A stretch of DNA of 64,000 nt from Winslowiella arboricola (GCF_025527015.1 NZ_JAODIM010000038.1:333052-397051); one strand, 5' to 3'. Shown: positions 12,734 through 23,004, counted from the stretch's first letter. The notes: a model not told the origin generated them from the letters alone. Numbers and translations: made by a program.

Positions 12734-12982
12734 TATAGAGATTTTTCTGCCTTACAAATTCTGAAACTCTCACGACAGGTGTGCCACGGAGAGCGTAATT
12801 TCACAGGCGGACTTCCGTCCGAAAGGCTGCATTCTACACTACATATCAGAGTCGTGGAATCATCCACAGCAGGCGATGAACATAAGAAAAAGTGAGTGAG
12901 GGGAATTTCAGCAGGATTAAGCAACTATTTACCGCCATAAAACGGCAGACAGCCAGCGCCAGTGCACTCTGGCGCGCCAGCG

Positions 12983-13441
12983 TTAGCTTTCAACACGCAG
13001 CGCTTCAGGGGGCAAAGAGACGCTTAAAATAATCGGCTGGAAAGCTTCACGATCGCCAAAACGTGCGGAAATGCCTTTTGCGACGATAAAACCACCAATA
13101 CCACCGAGCAATGCGCCCACCGCGGCAGCTAAATCGCTGTTAAACAGCGACTGGAACAGCGCGGAAAACAGAAACAGGCCAGCAAGCGGGGTCATATACA
13201 CCAGCAGAGCGGAACCCAGCAGGCTGCTCTCTTTGATGCCCAGCTCAATACGCTGACCCGGTTGCAGCGGCTGCTCGCTGGCAATCTGCATCACATGGGC
13301 ATTTTTTGCGCCAAGTTTATTCAGCATATGACTGCCGCAGCCTTTCCGCGCTGAGCAGCTGTTGCAGGAGGTTTTAATTTCGGAGTGCAGTGTCGCCACG
13401 CCGTTTTGCCACGAAACCACCGTGGCCCATTCTCTCATCAT
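12983..13441 (-). CDS. rseC: SoxR-reducing/sigma-E factor RseC
   Basis: RseC is an inner-membrane protein linked to reduction of the SoxR iron-sulfur cluster (with the Rsx complex) and a mild positive effect on sigma-E. The 152-residue protein has the N-terminal cysteine cluster CNSCSARKGCG (C26, C29, C35 region) and two membrane segments (about 76-92 and 101-120). Its start overlaps the rseB stop by 4 nt (ATGA), so it is the last gene of rpoE-rseABC. Confidence 0.94.
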   Translation of the reverse strand: MMREWATVVSWQNGVATLHSEIKTSCNSCSARKGCGSHMLNKLGAKNAHVMQIASEQPLQPGQRIELGIKESSLLGSALLVYMTPLAGLFLFSALFQSLFNSDLAAAVGALLGGIGGFIVAKGISARFGDREAFQPIILSVSLPPEALRVES

Positions 13442-14391
13442 TTGCTTGTTCCGGTATCAATACTGTCAGCAATGCGTTTACTGGTCGATGGCGGAATCTC
13501 ACCCACTATCGTAATTTCGCTATTATCGCGCACTACAGTCTGCACCGTACGACGTCCTGTGCGCAATAGCTGCGCAGAACTGCTTTTATCCGCCGGACTG
13601 ATATTGATCGAGAAACTAAACAGACCATCAGAGTAAAGCCGTGATTCGACAGGCTTATTCAGTGAAGGGATATTGCGACGGCTTTGCGATACCTGCTTCA
13701 TACCGCTCGGCAACCAGGTCGGCTTCCAGTTAAAACTCACTTTCTCCGCAGCGGGAACCGAAAGCGATGGCGGCAGATTGGCTTTAGTCAGCCCCTGCAT
13801 CATATTCCGCACGCCTTCATCGACGGCGAAACTGACCACGCGATACTGCTCTAACGTCTCACCATCGCGATCCAGCAAATCGACGCGTAGCGGCAATTTA
13901 GTATCGCTGTCGAGCCAGACGATATAGCTGTAGCGCGTACCATCACGCGCCACGATGCGAATCACTTCACACAGCTGGTCAGCGATACGCGTACGGCCAA
14001 CAGAGATAAAGTCATAGTTGCTGGTGAGCTGCTGGAAGTCAGCATTTACCACTGACGGCAGCGAGTCGACAATATAGCTGCCGTTGAGCGTAAAAGGTTC
14101 GAGGCCCGGTTCAAAATAGCTGATGTCATTACCACGCTGGATAATCTCACGTCGCGGGCCATCCATCTGCAACAACTGGGCGAACACTTTGTTGTCGACG
14201 ATAGCATGACGATAGCGTAACGATTCGATCCCCAGCCTGGAGACGTTGATATAGGCGAGTTCATAATTGAGAGACTGACTAGCCTGCTCCATCTGCTGTA
14301 GTAACGCCCCGGAGGTGGTCTCCGCCGGGGCGACAGATGAATACATCAGGCTGCCAGCCATAAGGCTGACGGCACACCAGAGCTGCTTCAT
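13438..14391 (-). CDS. rseB: Sigma-E regulatory protein RseB
   Basis: RseB binds the periplasmic domain of RseA and protects it from DegS until lipopolysaccharide or lipoprotein stress displaces it. The 317-residue protein has a signal peptide (about 1-23, ending SVAPAET) and the MucB/RseB fold. Its ATG overlaps the rseA stop (TAATG), giving coupled translation. Full length. Confidence 0.96.
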   Translation of the reverse strand: MKQLWCAVSLMAGSLMYSSVAPAETTSGALLQQMEQASQSLNYELAYINVSRLGIESLRYRHAIVDNKVFAQLLQMDGPRREIIQRGNDISYFEPGLEPFTLNGSYIVDSLPSVVNADFQQLTSNYDFISVGRTRIADQLCEVIRIVARDGTRYSYIVWLDSDTKLPLRVDLLDRDGETLEQYRVVSFAVDEGVRNMMQGLTKANLPPSLSVPAAEKVSFNWKPTWLPSGMKQVSQSRRNIPSLNKPVESRLYSDGLFSFSINISPADKSSSAQLLRTGRRTVQTVVRDNSEITIVGEIPPSTSKRIADSIDTGTSK

Positions 14392-15044
14392 TACTGCTGC
14401 TGAGTTCCTAAAGACTGATTGCCTGGAACCTGAACCGCCGCCTGTTGTGGCGAGTTCTGTTCAAACTGCAGTTGTTCCGAATGCAAACGACGCTGCAGTT
14501 CGTAATCCTGCAACAATGCATTGACCCGACGGCGCTGCTCCTGCACCTGCTGTGGCGCATTCGTGGCGTTGGCGTTGTCCGCTGGCACGCCTAAACTCAC
14601 CGGAGAAGCCTTGCCCATCATCGGTAAGGTGTTGAATACCGGTGAATCAGACTGCTGGCCGCCATCTTGCTGAGGCTGGTTATACTGCTGCACACCGACA
14701 ATCACTGCCAGTGAGACGCAGGCTGCCACGCCAACTTGCGTGATCTGTGTGGCCCATGGACGCACTTTGTGCCAGAAAGGCATTTTCTCCCAACGTTCTG
14801 GCTTTGGCTGCACTTCCGGGATTAACGTAGTCACCTTGCGAACAGGTTCATTTTCAATAGCCGCAGCAACACGCGCCGCAATATCAAAATGCACAACCTG
14901 CTCAACATCACCACGCAATGTATCGCGGATCAGATGATAGCTTTCCCAGCTTTGCTGCAATGCGGCGTCTTTAGACAATGCGGATAAAACTTCGTTATCC
15001 AAAGCCTCACCGTCCATTAAAGCGGAAAGTTTTTCTTTCTGCAT
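14391..15044 (-). CDS. rseA: Anti-sigma-E factor RseA
   Basis: RseA holds sigma-E at the inner membrane until cleaved by DegS and RseP. The 217-residue protein has the cytoplasmic anti-sigma domain at the N-terminus (MQKEKLSALMDGEALD), one membrane segment (about residues 101-118, VGVAACVSLAVIVGV) and a Gln-rich periplasmic tail. The last residues are NQSLGTQQQ. It follows rpoE by 30 bp. Confidence 0.96.
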   Translation of the reverse strand: MQKEKLSALMDGEALDNEVLSALSKDAALQQSWESYHLIRDTLRGDVEQVVHFDIAARVAAAIENEPVRKVTTLIPEVQPKPERWEKMPFWHKVRPWATQITQVGVAACVSLAVIVGVQQYNQPQQDGGQQSDSPVFNTLPMMGKASPVSLGVPADNANATNAPQQVQEQRRRVNALLQDYELQRRLHSEQLQFEQNSPQQAAVQVPGNQSLGTQQQ

Positions 15045-15074
15045 GCCTTAGTACCCTTCCTGTGTCCGTTATCG

Positions 15075-15650
15075 CTAACGTTGGATAAGCGGTTGAACTT
15101 TATTATCGATAGCTTCGCGAGCACGGAAGATACGTGAACGCACGGTACCAACGGGGCAATCCATAATGGCTGCTATCTCTTCATAGCTCAGGCCATCCAA
15201 CTCACGCAGGGTAATCGCCATACGCAGGTCTTCAGGGAGTGACTCAATGGTACGAAAAACTATCTGTTTCAATTCTTCAGACAACATTAAGTTCTCAGGG
15301 TTCGAAATTTCTTTCAGCGCGCCTGCGCTTTCAAAATTTTCCGCATCGATCGCATCCACATCACTGGCAGGCGGACGACGCCCCTGAGCAACCAGGTAAT
15401 TCTTTGCTGTATTCACCGCAATGCGGTACAGCCAGGTATAAAATGCGCTATCGCCACGGAATGATTCCAGTGCGCGGTAGGCTTTGATAAACGATTCTTG
15501 TACCACATCAGGCACGTCACCTGACGGAACGTAGCGCGAAACCAGACTTGCCACTTTATGCTGGTAACGAATAACCAGTAAATTGAATGACTTCTGATCT
15601 CCTTTCTGCACCCGCTCAACGAGAACCTGATCCGTTAACTGCTCGCTCAT
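15075..15650 (-). CDS. rpoE: RNA polymerase sigma-E factor (RpoE)
   Basis: RpoE is the ECF sigma factor for outer-membrane stress. The 191-residue protein shows region 2 (DVVQESFIKAYRALESFRGDSAFYTWLYRIAVN) split over residues ~45-78 and region 4 (LDGLSYEEIAAIMDCPVGTVRSRIFRAREAI) at ~154-184. It leads the rpoE-rseA-rseB-rseC operon. A sigma-E-like promoter and an overlapping upstream ORF precede it, consistent with autoregulation and translational coupling. Confidence 0.98.
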   Translation of the reverse strand: MSEQLTDQVLVERVQKGDQKSFNLLVIRYQHKVASLVSRYVPSGDVPDVVQESFIKAYRALESFRGDSAFYTWLYRIAVNTAKNYLVAQGRRPPASDVDAIDAENFESAGALKEISNPENLMLSEELKQIVFRTIESLPEDLRMAITLRELDGLSYEEIAAIMDCPVGTVRSRIFRAREAIDNKVQPLIQR

Positions 15651-15744
15651 CCGAGGTAATGTCTCCCCAAATCTGTTTCCACGCGTAATTGAATAACCAG
15701 CAATGACTCAACTTTCTGAGCAAGCACTCGCTTAGAGGGGTCAT
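15616..15744 (-). CDS. Candidate leader ORF (RseD-like) overlapping rpoE
   Basis: A 42-codon ORF begins at ATG 15744 (MTPLSECLLRKLSH...) and ends at TGA 15618-15616, overlapping the first 35 nt of rpoE in another frame. E. coli rpoE is known to be translationally coupled to an upstream ORF named rseD, in the corresponding place. I cannot align the two peptides from memory. If the sigma-E-like promoter at 15732-15759 is used, its transcript would start inside the ORF, so only longer transcripts would carry this ATG; internal TTG starts are possible. Confidence 0.4.
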   Translation of the reverse strand: MTPLSECLLRKLSHCWLFNYAWKQIWGDITSDERAVNGSGSR

Positions 15745-15759
15745 TCTGTCGTTAGTTCA
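15732..15759 (-). promoter_or_regulatory. Sigma-E-like promoter of rpoE
   Basis: On the minus strand TGAACTA (15759-15753) is followed after 16 nt by TCTAA (15736-15732). This resembles the sigma-E consensus GGAACTT-N16-TCTAA. A start near 15725 would give a ~75-nt leader, matching known rpoE autoregulation in E. coli. Confidence 0.55.
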
Positions 15760-16116
15760 GTTACGCCATTATTTTTGTCTTAACGCCGGGCTGTTTTTAC
15801 ACTTCACATGGTTATTTTGCTTTCTGATAAAGTGTATGCCACCACCTTTCTTTCATATTCGCTTGCGATATGAATCCCGACGGACGCCCGCAGAGTAACG
15901 CAAGGAGCCGCGCTTTTCATCTCTAAAAGCCGTTTATTCGCTAAAGTTCGCAATATTAAACTTAGCATGACAAAAACCAACGCTAAGCCAATGATTTTCG
16001 GTTATCCCCCTGACAGAAACATGACAACATTGTGAGATCAGCGCAGAAAAAAGGCTTTTTCCCGGCAGAAATTGGCGCTATGCTCAGCAAACAACCTGTT
16101 TAGTATATTAAACATC
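15760..16116. other. rpoE-nadB intergenic region
   Basis: The divergent gap between rpoE and nadB is 466 bp in total. It holds the sigma-E-like promoter and leader ORF described separately; the remainder is moderately AT-rich, contains short hairpins (for example around 15918-15932, TCATCTCTAAAAGCC) and presumably the distal rpoE and nadB promoters. I see no further gene. Confidence 0.5.
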
Positions 16117-17727
16117 ATGACCCATTCGACCGATTACAGCTGTGACGTGTTGATTATTGGCAGCGGCGCCGCAGGACTCTCACTGGCGCTGCGACTGGCG
16201 GAGACCCAGCAGGTCACGGTTTTAAGCAAAGGGCCGGTGAGTGAAGGCTCGACATTCTATGCGCAGGGCGGCATCGCCGCGGTGTTTGATGAAACCGACA
16301 GCATTGAATCACATATCGAAGATACGCTGATTGCCGGCGATGGTCTTTGCGAGCGTGAAGCGGTATCGTTTATTGCCAGTAACGCCCGCCAGTGCGTGCA
16401 ATGGTTGATCGACAATGGCGTACTTTTCGATAAAGAAACGCGCGCTAACGGCGAAGAGCACTATCACCTGACGCGCGAAGGCGGTCACAGCCATCGCCGC
16501 ATTTTGCACAGCGCCGACGCCACCGGCCGAGCGGTCGAAACTACACTGGTCAGCCAGGCGCTCAGCCATCCGAATATCCGCATTATCGAGCGCAGCAACG
16601 CCATCGATCTGATTGTCTCGGACAAAATCGGTATTGCCGGCGCGCGTCGCGTGGTCGGTGCTTATATCTGGAACCGTAAACGCGAAAAAGTCGAAACCTG
16701 TAGCGCGCGCTCAATTGTGCTGGCCACCGGCGGTGCGGCGAAGGTCTATCAGTACACAACCAACCCGGATGTCGCTTCTGGCGACGGCATTGCCATGGCG
16801 TGGCGCGCCGGATGCCGGGTCGCCAATCTTGAATTTAACCAGTTCCACCCCACCTGCCTGTTCCATCCGCAAGCGCGTAACTTTTTGCTGACGGAAGCGC
16901 TGCGCGGCGAAGGCGCATATCTTAAACGCCCGGATGGCACGCGCTTTATGCCCGATTTCGATGCTCGTGGCGAACTGGCACCGCGTGATATCGTTGCCCG
17001 CGCGATCGATCACGAGATGAAACGCCTCGGCGCAGACTGCATGTATCTGGATATCAGCCATCAGCCCGCCGACTTTGTGCGCAGCCATTTCCCGATGATT
17101 TATGACAAATTGCTCAGCTTCGGTTTTGACCTGACGAAAGAGCCAATCCCCATCGTGCCGGCCGCCCACTACACCTGCGGCGGCGTGATGGTCGATCAGC
17201 ATGGCCGCACCGATCTGGACGGACTGTATGCGATTGGTGAAGTGAGTTATACCGGCCTGCACGGCGCCAACCGTATGGCGTCTAATTCGCTGCTGGAGTG
17301 CCTGGTGTATGGCTGGTCAGCCGCCGAAGATATCAGCCAGCGCCTGCCGCAGCGTGAGATTGTCACGCAGCTGCCGGCATGGGATGAGAGCCGCGTAGAT
17401 GATTCCGACGAGCGGGTAGTGATTCAGCATAACTGGCACGAACTGCGGCTGTTTATGTGGGACTATGTCGGCATCGTGCGCACCACGAAACGCCTGGAGC
17501 GCGCACTACGCCGCATCAGCATGCTGCAACAGGAGATCGACGAATATTATGCCAATTTCCGCATCTCCAACAATCTGCTGGAGCTGCGTAATCTGGTTCA
17601 GGTGGCGGAGCTGATTGTACGCTGCGCCATGCAGCGCAAAGAGAGTCGCGGACTGCACTTCACCCTCGACTATCCCGAACAGCTGCCGCAGGCGTTGCCG
17701 ACTATCCTGCAACCAGGCGTTATCTGA
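16117..17727 (+). CDS. nadB: L-aspartate oxidase
   Basis: NadB oxidises L-aspartate to iminoaspartate with FAD, the first step of de novo NAD synthesis. The 536-residue protein has the dinucleotide-binding motif [17 protein letters not shown] near residue 11, the [13 protein letters not shown] active-site loop and the FAD motif [21 protein letters not shown] use ATG 16117 ([15 protein letters not shown]) because the family starts here; the frame remains open 45 nt further upstream, but that extension is not conserved. The ribosome-binding site is weak. Confidence 0.96.
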   Translation: MTHSTDYSCDVLIIGSGAAGLSLALRLAETQQVTVLSKGPVSEGSTFYAQGGIAAVFDETDSIESHIEDTLIAGDGLCEREAVSFIASNARQCVQWLIDNGVLFDKETRANGEEHYHLTREGGHSHRRILHSADATGRAVETTLVSQALSHPNIRIIERSNAIDLIVSDKIGIAGARRVVGAYIWNRKREKVETCSARSIVLATGGAAKVYQYTTNPDVASGDGIAMAWRAGCRVANLEFNQFHPTCLFHPQARNFLLTEALRGEGAYLKRPDGTRFMPDFDARGELAPRDIVARAIDHEMKRLGADCMYLDISHQPADFVRSHFPMIYDKLLSFGFDLTKEPIPIVPAAHYTCGGVMVDQHGRTDLDGLYAIGEVSYTGLHGANRMASNSLLECLVYGWSAAEDISQRLPQREIVTQLPAWDESRVDDSDERVVIQHNWHELRLFMWDYVGIVRTTKRLERALRRISMLQQEIDEYYANFRISNNLLELRNLVQVAELIVRCAMQRKESRGLHFTLDYPEQLPQALPTILQPGVI

Positions 17728-18457
17728 ATAAGTAGAAATCGCGGGTCAGACTGCAATGCGCTTCGGAATATTGCTGGTCTGGCCCGCGAATCACCATGCT
17801 GTCGACAAATTGCTCGCCCGCTTGTGGCGAAAGCGCCAGCATCACCCGATTGGGTGGGCGAGTTTCATTATCCGCCACATCCGTGCGATAACGTAAGAAC
17901 CAGCCACGACTAATTGCCATCCCGGCAAAACGGTTGCCGACATCGGCCGGCAGCACCACGCAGAAAAAACCTTCTTCGTCGATAAGTTGCTCAGCGCAGC
18001 TCAACAGTGTCTGGTGATCGAGCGTATCGGTATAGCGGGCGGCCGCACGTTGCGGCGAAGCACAGGCGGAACCGGCGGCAAAGTACGGCGGATTACTGAC
18101 AATCAGCGAATAGCGCGCCTGCGACTGTGCCGCAAACTGACGAATATCCTGCTGATGGATCGCCAGACGCGCTGCCCATGGCGACGCCGCGCAATTCTCT
18201 TGCGCCTGCGCGGCCGCTTCGGCATCCAGTTCGACGCCGTCCACCCGCACGCTGGCATCGGTGCGCTGCGCCAGCATCAGCGCAATCAGGCCGCTACCGC
18301 AACCGATATCCAGCACCCGGTTAATTCGCGCCACTGGCGCCCAGGCACCGAGTAGCACCCCGTCCGTCCCCACCTTCATCGCACAGCGATCGTGGGCAAC
18401 AAAAAATTGTTTAAACGTAAATCCGTTGGCGCGCAAATTGGCCTTTTGTTGTGACAT
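17720..18457 (-). CDS. trmN6: tRNA1(Val) (adenine37-N6)-methyltransferase
   Basis: TrmN6 (YfiC) methylates N6 of A37 in tRNA1-Val using S-adenosylmethionine. The 245-residue protein starts [19 protein letters not shown] and has the SAM site [18 protein letters not shown] and the N6-adenine methylase motif [12 protein letters not shown] precedes the ATG at 18457. The frame is open far upstream of this start, but that stretch is antisense to srmB and not part of the gene. It is convergent with nadB (8-bp overlap of the ends) and divergent from srmB. Confidence 0.95.
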   Translation of the reverse strand: MSQQKANLRANGFTFKQFFVAHDRCAMKVGTDGVLLGAWAPVARINRVLDIGCGSGLIALMLAQRTDASVRVDGVELDAEAAAQAQENCAASPWAARLAIHQQDIRQFAAQSQARYSLIVSNPPYFAAGSACASPQRAAARYTDTLDHQTLLSCAEQLIDEEGFFCVVLPADVGNRFAGMAISRGWFLRYRTDVADNETRPPNRVMLALSPQAGEQFVDSMVIRGPDQQYSEAHCSLTRDFYLFR

Positions 18458-18589
18458 TACACTGACCTGAAAGGGAAACGGCGCTAGCATAGGACAAACT
18501 GAGACTTGAGAAAAGTCATCAACTGAACACAAACAGATGAAGATCGCGCTCAATCTGTCTATAATCAGCGCCCCAAACTGAGGTAGACC

Positions 18590-19921
18590 ATGACTGTAAC
18601 CACTTTTTCCGAACTCGAACTTGATGAAAGCCTGCTGGATGCCCTGCAGGAAAAAGGCTTCACTCGCCCAACCGCGATCCAGGCTGCAGCTATTCCGGCC
18701 GCGTTGGAGGGCCGTGACGTATTGGGTTCGGCGCCAACCGGTACAGGAAAAACGGCTGCCTTCTTGCTGCCGGCACTGCAGCATCTGATCGACTTTCCGC
18801 GTAAAAAATCGGGGCCACCGCGTATTTTGATCCTGACCCCAACGCGTGAACTGGCGATGCAGGTTGCCGACCAGGCGCGTGAACTGGCAAAAAATACGCA
18901 TCTGGATATCGCCACTATTACCGGCGGCGTGGCCTTTATGAACCACGCTGAAGTATTTAGCGAGAACCAGGATGTGGTGGTCGCCACCACCGGTCGCCTG
19001 CTGCAATATATTAAAGAAGAAAATTTTGATTGCCGTGCGGTAGAGACGCTGATCCTTGATGAAGCCGACCGTATGCTGGACATGGGTTTCGCGCAGGATA
19101 TCGAGACCATCGCGGCGGAAACCCGCTGGCGCAAACAGACCATGCTGTTCTCGGCGACGCTGGAAAGCGAAGCGGTTGCCGAATTCGCCAAGCGCATTCT
19201 GAATGAGCCGGTGGAAGTTGAAGCCGACCCGGCGCGCCGTGAACGTAAAAAAATCCTGCAATGGTACTATCGCGCTGACGATATCAAACATAAAACCGCC
19301 CTGCTGATTCACCTGCTGCAACAGGAAGAAGTGACACGCTCTATCGTCTTTGTGCGTAAACGTGAGCGTGTACATGAGCTGTGCGGCTGGTTGCGTGAAG
19401 CCGGCATCAACACCAGTTTCCTTGAAGGGGAGATGGTGCAGGCCAAGCGTAATGAAGCGTTTAAACGCCTGAGTGAAGGCCGGGTGAATGTGCTGGTTGC
19501 TACCGATATCGCCTCGCGCGGGATTGATATCGATAATATCAGCCACGTCTTTAACTTTGATATGCCGCGCACGGCTGATACTTATCTGCACCGCATTGGC
19601 CGTACCGGCCGTGCCGGTAAGAAAGGGACCGCCCTGTCGCTGGTTGAAGCGCATGACCATCTGCTGCTGGGGAAAATCGCCCGCTATATCGATGAACCGC
19701 TGAAATCTCGCACAATCGATGAGTTACGTCCGACCACGCGCGCTCCAAGTGAGAAGCTGAAAGGCAAACCATCGAAAAAAGCGTTAGAGAAGCGTAAAGA
19801 GAAAAAAGATAAAGAGAGCGAAGAGACCAAACCGCGGATTAAGAAGCGTCATCGCGACGCTAAAAATATCGGTAAACGTCGTAAGCCAAGCAGTGAAGTG
19901 AAAAAAGAGAGTACTGAATAA
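18590..19921 (+). CDS. srmB: ATP-dependent RNA helicase SrmB
   Basis: SrmB is a DEAD-box helicase that helps early 50S subunit assembly. The 443-residue protein has the Q motif (FTRPTAIQ), motif I APTGTGKT (48-55), DEAD at 157-160, SAT and [10 protein letters not shown]. The C-terminal ~70 residues are very basic (many [11 protein letters not shown]), typical of the family. It is followed by a strong bidirectional terminator. Confidence 0.97.
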   Translation: MTVTTFSELELDESLLDALQEKGFTRPTAIQAAAIPAALEGRDVLGSAPTGTGKTAAFLLPALQHLIDFPRKKSGPPRILILTPTRELAMQVADQARELAKNTHLDIATITGGVAFMNHAEVFSENQDVVVATTGRLLQYIKEENFDCRAVETLILDEADRMLDMGFAQDIETIAAETRWRKQTMLFSATLESEAVAEFAKRILNEPVEVEADPARRERKKILQWYYRADDIKHKTALLIHLLQQEEVTRSIVFVRKRERVHELCGWLREAGINTSFLEGEMVQAKRNEAFKRLSEGRVNVLVATDIASRGIDIDNISHVFNFDMPRTADTYLHRIGRTGRAGKKGTALSLVEAHDHLLLGKIARYIDEPLKSRTIDELRPTTRAPSEKLKGKPSKKALEKRKEKKDKESEETKPRIKKRHRDAKNIGKRRKPSSEVKKESTE

Positions 19922-19936
19922 TTACACTCACTGACC

Positions 19937-19965
19937 AAAAAAAGGAGCCATCAGGCTCCTTTTTT
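19937..19965. terminator. Bidirectional terminator between srmB and grcA
   Basis: Seven A, then GGAGCC-ATCA-GGCTCC, then six T. The structure works for both converging genes. Confidence 0.9.
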
Positions 19966-19978
19966 ACTGCCGTAAATG

Positions 19979-20362
19979 TTACAGGCTTTCAGTAAACGTA
20001 CGCGCAATCACATCACGCTGCTGTTCAGGCGTCAGTGAGTTAAAGCGCACCGCATAGCCGGAGACGCGAATCGTCAGCTGTGGATAATTTTCCGGGTGCT
20101 CAACGGCATCCATTAAGGTTTCACGACGCAGCACATTCACATTAAGATGCTGGCCACCTTCCACCCGCACTTCTGGTTTAGTTTCCAGGGGTACTTCGCG
20201 ATACTCGATCTGTCCCAGATCGCTCAGATTAACCACCTGATCTTCACTGTAACCCGCTTTAGCACAGACGCAGCGCGCCTGCGCCTTATCCTCATCCAGC
20301 AACCAGAATGAGTTCAGCAGTCCGCTGTCACTGGCTTTGGTGATTTGAATTCCGGTAATCAT
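19979..20362 (-). CDS. grcA: Autonomous glycyl radical cofactor GrcA
   Basis: GrcA (YfiD) replaces the damaged glycyl-radical end of pyruvate formate-lyase after oxygen exposure. The 127-residue protein contains the radical loop [18 protein letters not shown] near the C-terminus. The start is ATG 20362 ([12 protein letters not shown]), as in E. coli; the frame continues upstream but only through the promoter. Two FNR boxes upstream fit strong anaerobic induction. Confidence 0.97.
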   Translation of the reverse strand: MITGIQITKASDSGLLNSFWLLDEDKAQARCVCAKAGYSEDQVVNLSDLGQIEYREVPLETKPEVRVEGGQHLNVNVLRRETLMDAVEHPENYPQLTIRVSGYAVRFNSLTPEQQRDVIARTFTESL

Positions 20363-20404
20363 ATAATGCCTCCCAGGCTTGTGAAAAAGGGTGTTGCTCA
20401 GGTT

Positions 20405-20410
20405 TATATA
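20405..20410 (-). promoter_or_regulatory. Candidate -10 element of the grcA promoter
   Basis: TATATA on the minus strand lies where a start near 20398 would be expected, placing the proximal FNR site at about -40.5. This reproduces the E. coli yfiD geometry. Confidence 0.5.
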
Positions 20411-20432
20411 CCAACCCTGCCAACGGGAAGCT

Positions 20433-20446
20433 TTGATATATATCAA
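20433..20446 (-). promoter_or_regulatory. FNR box, proximal (grcA)
   Basis: TTGATATATATCAA is a perfect FNR palindrome (TTGAT-N4-ATCAA), centred at 20439.5. Confidence 0.85.
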
Positions 20447-20485
20447 TTATCCGCCCAGCCCCTCATGCAGCCAGTCCACAAGGTA

Positions 20486-20499
20486 ATGATTTATATCAA
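20486..20499 (-). promoter_or_regulatory. FNR box, distal (grcA)
   Basis: ATGATTTATATCAA differs from the FNR consensus at one outer base and is centred at 20492.5, exactly 53 bp from the proximal site. In E. coli yfiD, FNR sites at -40.5 and -93.5 are also 53 bp apart, the upstream one down-modulating expression. Confidence 0.75.
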
Positions 20500-20622
20500 T
20501 ATTCCCTGCCAATTTATTTGCGGTTATTTTTGTAAATTTCAATTATTTTTTAATGTTTTTCCTGCTGGCGATAAACGCTAAACTACGCCATTACACTGGA
20601 CAGGCCCTGAAGGGAGAATGGA

Positions 20623-21300
20623 ATGGTCAACACATTAACCTGGCACGACGTGCTGGCAGAGGAAAAACAGAAACCTTACTTTATCGAAACGCTCAACGCT
20701 GTCGCCAGTGAGCGGGCCGCAGGCAAGACCATCTATCCGCCGCAGAAAGATGTGTTTAATGCCTTTCGTCTCACCGAACTGGGGGCGATTAAAGTGGTGA
20801 TCCTTGGCCAGGATCCGTATCACGGCCCGAATCAGGCGCACGGTCTGGCATTCTCGGTGCTGCCGGGTGTGGCGGTTCCGCCTTCGCTGGTGAATATGTA
20901 CAAAGAGCTGGTCAGCGATATTGCGGGCTTTGAGCGGCCCGGTCACGGCTTTCTTGAGAGCTGGGCAAAACAGGGCGTAATGTTACTGAACACCGTACTG
21001 ACGGTTGAAGGCGGCAAAGCCCATTCCCATGCGCGTTTTGGCTGGGAAACCTTTACTGATAATGTGATTGCGGCGATTAACCAGCACCGCGAAGGCGTGG
21101 TGTTTTTACTCTGGGGTTCGCACGCCCAGAAGAAAGGCAGCATTATCGATCGTCAGCGCCATCATGTATTACAGGCGCCGCATCCCTCGCCGTTATCCGC
21201 TCATCGCGGTTTCCTCGGCTGCGGGCACTTTTCCAAAACCAACGCTTACCTGAGTGAGCGCGGTGAAACACCCATCGACTGGACGCCTCACCTGCCCTGA
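20623..21300 (+). CDS. ung: Uracil-DNA glycosylase
   Basis: Ung removes uracil from DNA. The 225-residue protein has the water-activating GQDPYHG motif (D64) and the uracil loop [11 protein letters not shown] near the C-terminus. Full length. Upstream is the grcA regulatory region; downstream is a palindrome and then grpE, whereas in E. coli the next gene is yfiF. Confidence 0.97.
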   Translation: MVNTLTWHDVLAEEKQKPYFIETLNAVASERAAGKTIYPPQKDVFNAFRLTELGAIKVVILGQDPYHGPNQAHGLAFSVLPGVAVPPSLVNMYKELVSDIAGFERPGHGFLESWAKQGVMLLNTVLTVEGGKAHSHARFGWETFTDNVIAAINQHREGVVFLLWGSHAQKKGSIIDRQRHHVLQAPHPSPLSAHRGFLGCGHFSKTNAYLSERGETPIDWTPHLP

Positions 21301-21306
21301 GACAGC

Positions 21307-21332
21307 ACCGGGAGCCATTATCGGCTCCCGGT
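21307..21332. repeat. Intergenic palindrome (copy 2) between ung and grpE
   Basis: ACCGGGAGCC pairs with GGCTCCCGGT around ATTATC, a perfect 10-bp stem without a T tract. It shares the GGGAGCC/GGCTCCC core with the copies at 37991 and 45013, and it lies exactly at the junction where gene order differs from E. coli. Confidence 0.6.
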
Positions 21333-21381
21333 CAGGTCATCAGTACGGGCGACGAAAACGCCGCTCCTGCGTACGCCCTGA

Positions 21382-21963
21382 TTAGCCTTTAGCTTTCGCC
21401 ACTGCCACCATCGCTGGACGCAACAGACGGCCGTTAAGGGTGTAGCCACTCTGCATCACCAGCATCACGTGATTCGGCGCTACATCCTCAGATTCCATCA
21501 TCGACATCGCCTGATGGACATCCGGGTTAAACGGTACGTTAGTCTCGTTCACCACTTCAACACCGTATTTGCGCACCGCATCGAGCAGCGATTTCAGGGT
21601 CAGTTCGATACCCTCAATCATTGCGGTCAGTTCCGGATTCGCTTTATCAGCCAGTTCAAGTGCACGCTCCAGGCTGTCGATCACTGGCAGCAATTCGTTA
21701 GCAAATTTTTCCAGAGCAAACTTGTGCGCTTTCTCGACGTCCAGTTCGGTACGACGACGAATGTTCTCAATTTCCGCTTGCGCACGAAGCTGTGCTTCAC
21801 GTACGCCGCCCTGAGACTGCGCCAGTTCGGCCTCCAGCTGAGCAATACGCTCATCACGCGGATCCACCTCGTTTGCTGTCTCCGCGTCCTGGTTTTGCCC
21901 TTGCTCCATCTCAATTTCGTCTGAGACTTGCTCGTTTGGTGTGTTCTGTTCTTTACTACTCAT
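21382..21963 (-). CDS. grpE: Nucleotide exchange factor GrpE
   Basis: GrpE releases ADP from DnaK in the heat-shock chaperone cycle. The 193-residue protein starts [12 protein letters not shown] at ATG 21963 with GGAG 6-9 nt upstream, has a long acidic coiled-coil (about 35-90) and the C-terminal beta-domain ([14 protein letters not shown]). A textbook sigma-32 promoter lies 45-72 bp upstream. It is divergent from nadK. Confidence 0.97.
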   Translation of the reverse strand: MSSKEQNTPNEQVSDEIEMEQGQNQDAETANEVDPRDERIAQLEAELAQSQGGVREAQLRAQAEIENIRRRTELDVEKAHKFALEKFANELLPVIDSLERALELADKANPELTAMIEGIELTLKSLLDAVRKYGVEVVNETNVPFNPDVHQAMSMMESEDVAPNHVMLVMQSGYTLNGRLLRPAMVAVAKAKG

Positions 21964-22007
21964 GAATTTCTCCGCGTTTTTGCACATTCATCTCGCTGGT
22001 TCGCTTA

Positions 22008-22035
22008 TTATGGGGATCAGAATCGAGGTTTCAAG
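22008..22035 (-). promoter_or_regulatory. Sigma-32 (heat-shock) promoter of grpE
   Basis: On the minus strand CTTGAAA (22035-22029), a 13-nt spacer and CCCCATAA (22015-22008) match the RpoH consensus closely. Confidence 0.88.
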
Positions 22036-22088
22036 GGAAGCCAGTCACATTGTCGGGGCAGATTATCCCCAGGGGGAACACCAGCATA

Positions 22089-22967
22089 ATGAACAATCAT
22101 TTCAACTGCATTGGAATTGTCGGCCATCCGCGCCATCCAACGGCTTTGACCACGCATGAAATGCTCTATCGCTGGCTGACGGCAAAAGGCTACGAAGTCA
22201 TTATCGAACAGCAGATCGCCCGCGAGCTGGGGCTGCATGATGTGGCAACCGGTACACTGGCGGATATCGGTCAGCGTGCCGATCTGGCGGTAGTGGTTGG
22301 CGGTGATGGCAATATGCTGGGTGCGGCGCGCGTGCTGGCGCGTTATGACATCAAAGTCATCGGCATCAACCGCGGCAACTTAGGCTTTCTGACCGATCTC
22401 GACCCTGACAATGCCCAGCAACAGCTGGCGGACGTACTGGAAGGCAAGTATCTGGTTGAAAGTCGCTTTCTGCTGGAAGCGCAGGTTTGCAAAAAAGCCT
22501 GCTCCCCGCGGATCGGCACGGCGATCAATGAGGTGGTGCTGCACCCCGGAAAAGTCGCACATATGATTGAGTTTGAAGTTTACATTGATGAAAACTTCGC
22601 CTTCTCCCAGCGTTCGGATGGCCTGATTATCTCCACGCCAACCGGCTCCACCGCCTACTCCCTCTCCGCCGGCGGGCCGATTCTGACCCCTTCGCTGGAC
22701 GCCATCGCGCTGGTGCCGATGTTCCCCCACACTCTGTCGGCTCGCCCGCTGGTGATTAACAGCAGCAGTACCATTCGCCTGCGCTTCTCGCATATGCGCG
22801 GCGACCTCGAGATCAGCTGTGACAGCCAGATCGCGCTGCCGATCCAGGAAGGCGAGGATGTACTGATTCGGCGCAGCGACTATCACCTCAATCTGATACA
22901 TCCACAGAATTACAACTATTTCAATACATTAAGCTCAAAATTAGGCTGGTCAAAAAAATTGTTCTAA
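22089..22967 (+). CDS. nadK: NAD kinase
   Basis: NadK phosphorylates NAD to NADP. The 292-residue protein begins [17 protein letters not shown], the family start, and has the GGDG motif (71-74, D73) and the NE/D motif [12 protein letters not shown]. The stop is followed closely by the recN SOS region. The start is ATG 22089; an in-frame ATG 39 nt upstream is unsupported by conservation. Confidence 0.97.
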   Translation: MNNHFNCIGIVGHPRHPTALTTHEMLYRWLTAKGYEVIIEQQIARELGLHDVATGTLADIGQRADLAVVVGGDGNMLGAARVLARYDIKVIGINRGNLGFLTDLDPDNAQQQLADVLEGKYLVESRFLLEAQVCKKACSPRIGTAINEVVLHPGKVAHMIEFEVYIDENFAFSQRSDGLIISTPTGSTAYSLSAGGPILTPSLDAIALVPMFPHTLSARPLVINSSSTIRLRFSHMRGDLEISCDSQIALPIQEGEDVLIRRSDYHLNLIHPQNYNYFNTLSSKLGWSKKLF

Positions 22968-22988
22968 AAATCTTCACCAGCTACTTTA

Positions 22989-23004
22989 CTGTATATAAAA
23001 CCAG
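22989..23004 (+). promoter_or_regulatory. LexA box 1 (recN)
   Basis: CTG-N10-CAG with the AT-rich core TATATAAAAC, flanked TA on the left; close to the SOS consensus. Confidence 0.8.

Noticed and set aside
18458..19660. Upstream extension of the trmN6 frame to 646 codons
   Set aside because: The extension is antisense to the full-length srmB gene and has no conserved domain; the family start is at 18457.
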